64,000 bases of DNA, from assembly GCF_002443255.2 (NCBI RefSeq), contig NW_019211457.1, positions 46,157,690-46,221,689 of the forward strand, in the 5' to 3' direction. Origin of the DNA: Varroa destructor. Lineage: Eukaryota > Arthropoda > Arachnida > Mesostigmata > Varroidae. Shown one piece after another: positions 62,248 to 64,000 of this stretch (the first letter of the stretch is position 1; each line of letters begins with the position of its first letter). Made by a program: the position numbers and the translations under genes. The notes under the pieces are model-generated. The model saw nothing but the letters and a program-made list of their open reading frames with translations, made no database searches and was not told where the DNA came from.

Positions 62248-62519
62248 GTAAGTGCCGGCTACGATAAAGGTAACGTCGGGCCACATGTTGATCAAGTATC
62301 AACACTGACATTGGCACTACCACTACGCAAGGCAGAACACGATACAAAAGTATTATTTGAAACAATGTTAGGAAAAAATGATGATGATCATTTGATACGC
62401 AGTGTCAAGCACGCCGTGAGTACTGCTTTTCTTCAAATAGAAGAAACAACGTCGAAGTTGACATTTGTGTCGGCGAAGGGCGTTTGTTTTACGCGATTGT
62501 CCGATCCAGTGCTAGAAAG
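62248..62519 (+). CDS. Possible exon ending at a consensus splice donor
   Basis: One frame is open from 62248 to CTAGAAAG at 62519, immediately followed by GTAAGT (62520-62525), a consensus 5' splice site. Its open part encodes about 90 residues with mixed, amphipathic composition (near HLIRSVKHAVSTAFLQIEE). There is no ATG early in the frame, and no strong acceptor was found upstream (candidate AGs at 62249-62335 lack a pyrimidine tract). The stop after the exon is formed by the donor itself, as expected for a true exon end. The protein is not recognised. Confidence 0.2.
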
Positions 62520-62529
62520 GTAAGTCCTA

Positions 62530-64000
62530 TTATAGGCTATTAGAGAAGATTTATATTAGAGTAAGATCGCCTTCGTTTCGAGCTTACATCGTCTGCGTAT
62601 TGATTACTGCCCTTCATAGAAATACTAAATGCATACACTCTCCAGTGATTAGTTTATAATTTTCACTAAGCCTATTCGTGACCATTTGTAGTAATAGCAG
62701 CCATAATTATTATTACTGCTATTGATTTCCTTCTTCAGAATGCACGTAAAAATAACTAGGACATGAATCATAGTTTTATGATTGTTTTTTGGCGTTGCGA
62801 AATTCTGACGACCCAAAAATGGTCGAAAAACAAGTCCGAACAATAGCTGCGTTTGACGCCATATAAAAGGAAGTAGCTACGCGTAATTGAGATAAAGAAT
62901 CGCTGCTGCTGCTTCTATGATTTCTCTATGCGTTTGACGATGTTGAAGAGTTGTTTAGCGTAACGTAATAGGCCTGGGTGAAGGCAATGCATGGGAAATC
63001 ATTCAAAATCCGCTCTCCCCATTAATATCGTCTATTAACTGACTTACGCAACAACAATACGCAATCCACCTACGCCAATTCCATAGCTGAGTCAAAAAAA
63101 AAGTTAGCTAATATCATCTGACGTCCAGTATCGAAGTCCCACAAAAGGCGTCCCGTTAGAGCCTTGCCAAATTTTCGGATCCATGTACGTTGATGTGCCT
63201 ACCGGATGTGGGCCTCATACCGCTTGCTATAATGTAAGCTCCAAGATCTCATTGAAGTAAACAAAGGAATAGAACGAACCCAGGACATAATTACTTCAAT
63301 AAAGCACATCCAGCATTGTTTTCATCGACATTCGCGGACCTACATAGTGGCTTCATTAAGTTAGGACATCTTTTTTTATCTTAAAAATTTCCTGTCAGCG
63401 GGTTGTCCCATAACAACTATAAATAAAGACGAATTAAACCTGCGCACCACAATGCTTTGCAAATGGGAATATGCAGACGCGAAGTCGGTTTAGGAAGAAT
63501 GAGTACGAGATGAGGGCAGTGTTTCGCGTCGCTCTGAGGCAAGTGAGGTGAACGAGCTAGGACGAGTCAGCACTTCTTCGCGCGACCTCGGTCTTTCAAT
63601 TCGAATAAATCTAACAGCAGGGACAGGAAATGGAAGGCTCAGTGTTGAGCAAAGAACTTGCATAACATAAAGTTAAAGCTGAGTGGGCTAGACTGCGTGC
63701 AAATAAATGGAGCCTTACAAAACACGGTAGGCCATATCGTAACGCATGTCGTGTAGGGTTTAGGCAGATCGTGGAAGAATAAAAAAATTGTCCTAAATAA
63801 GCGAAGGAAATGCGACAAAAAAAAGAATTGCTTTTAATATATTCAAGGATCGTTATAGACATTGCGAAACAAATGATATTGTAAGATAAGGACTCCCCCT
63901 TTAAGCAAGAATTCTACAGGAAATTCTATAGGAAAATTAACAAGGAAAAGTATTGGTGTTGGGAGCGTTCGGAGAAACGGGGTCACCAAATTATTTGTTA
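62530..64000. other. No gene recognised; small tandem duplication near the end
   Basis: Open frames are at most 83 codons (minus 63611-63862). aattctacagga is followed by aattctatagga (63911-63935), a short imperfect tandem duplication. Nothing else is seen. Confidence 0.6.

Noticed and set aside
1..64000. Bacterial, phage or plasmid origin
   Set aside because: No long tightly packed frames, no operon spacing and no recognisable prokaryotic gene; abundant eukaryote-style microsatellites and homopolymers.

Overview
This 64 kb window looks like non-coding nuclear DNA from a eukaryote, most likely an invertebrate, possibly an arthropod. The basis is indirect. No stretch has bacterial or phage gene density, and the longest open frames are only about 200 codons. 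Microsatellites of many motif classes, long A/T homopolymers and isolated splice-like motifs are scattered throughout. Base composition is moderately AT-rich by eye, and CpG does not look depleted, which argues against a vertebrate. I could not identify the species. I recognised no protein family, rRNA, canonical tRNA, transposase, reverse transcriptase or CRISPR array.

Layout. 1-10.6 kb: low-complexity-poor DNA with short hairpins and a few short open frames. 10.7-11.2 kb: one open frame that might be an internal exon. 11.2-23.2 kb: no gene seen; it holds a tRNA-like A/B-box segment (12.28 kb), a 25 bp near-perfect palindrome (14.75 kb) and a cluster of inverted repeats (20.5-20.85 kb). 23.2-23.7 kb: a CpG-rich patch with an ATG open frame that begins like a signal peptide. 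25.8-26.5 kb: tandem repeat, 18 bp palindrome and hairpin next to a very AT-rich block ending in T21A6. 29.7-29.9 kb: a close set of splice-like signals. 32-33.3 kb: a second AT-rich block, then an A21 tract. From about 35 kb to 62 kb the character changes. Degenerate trinucleotide-periodic DNA recurs (35.7, 38.5, 42.9, 47.1-47.7, 48.6-48.8, 53.3 and 54.1 kb), together with clean (AT)17, (TCG)6, (AGGC)n and (CAG)n tracts. The 45.5-46.1 kb and 61.0-62.5 kb areas hold the other long open frames; the latter ends at a textbook splice donor.

The simplest reading is an intergenic region or one or more long introns, with perhaps a few isolated exons that cannot be confirmed without transcript or homology data. 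I found no set of genes that work together and no convincing undescribed system. The most useful leads are the 20.5-20.85 kb foldback cluster, the palindromes at 14.75 and 25.85 kb, the possible small secreted-protein ORF at 23.39 kb and the possible exon areas at 29.8 and 61-62.5 kb.
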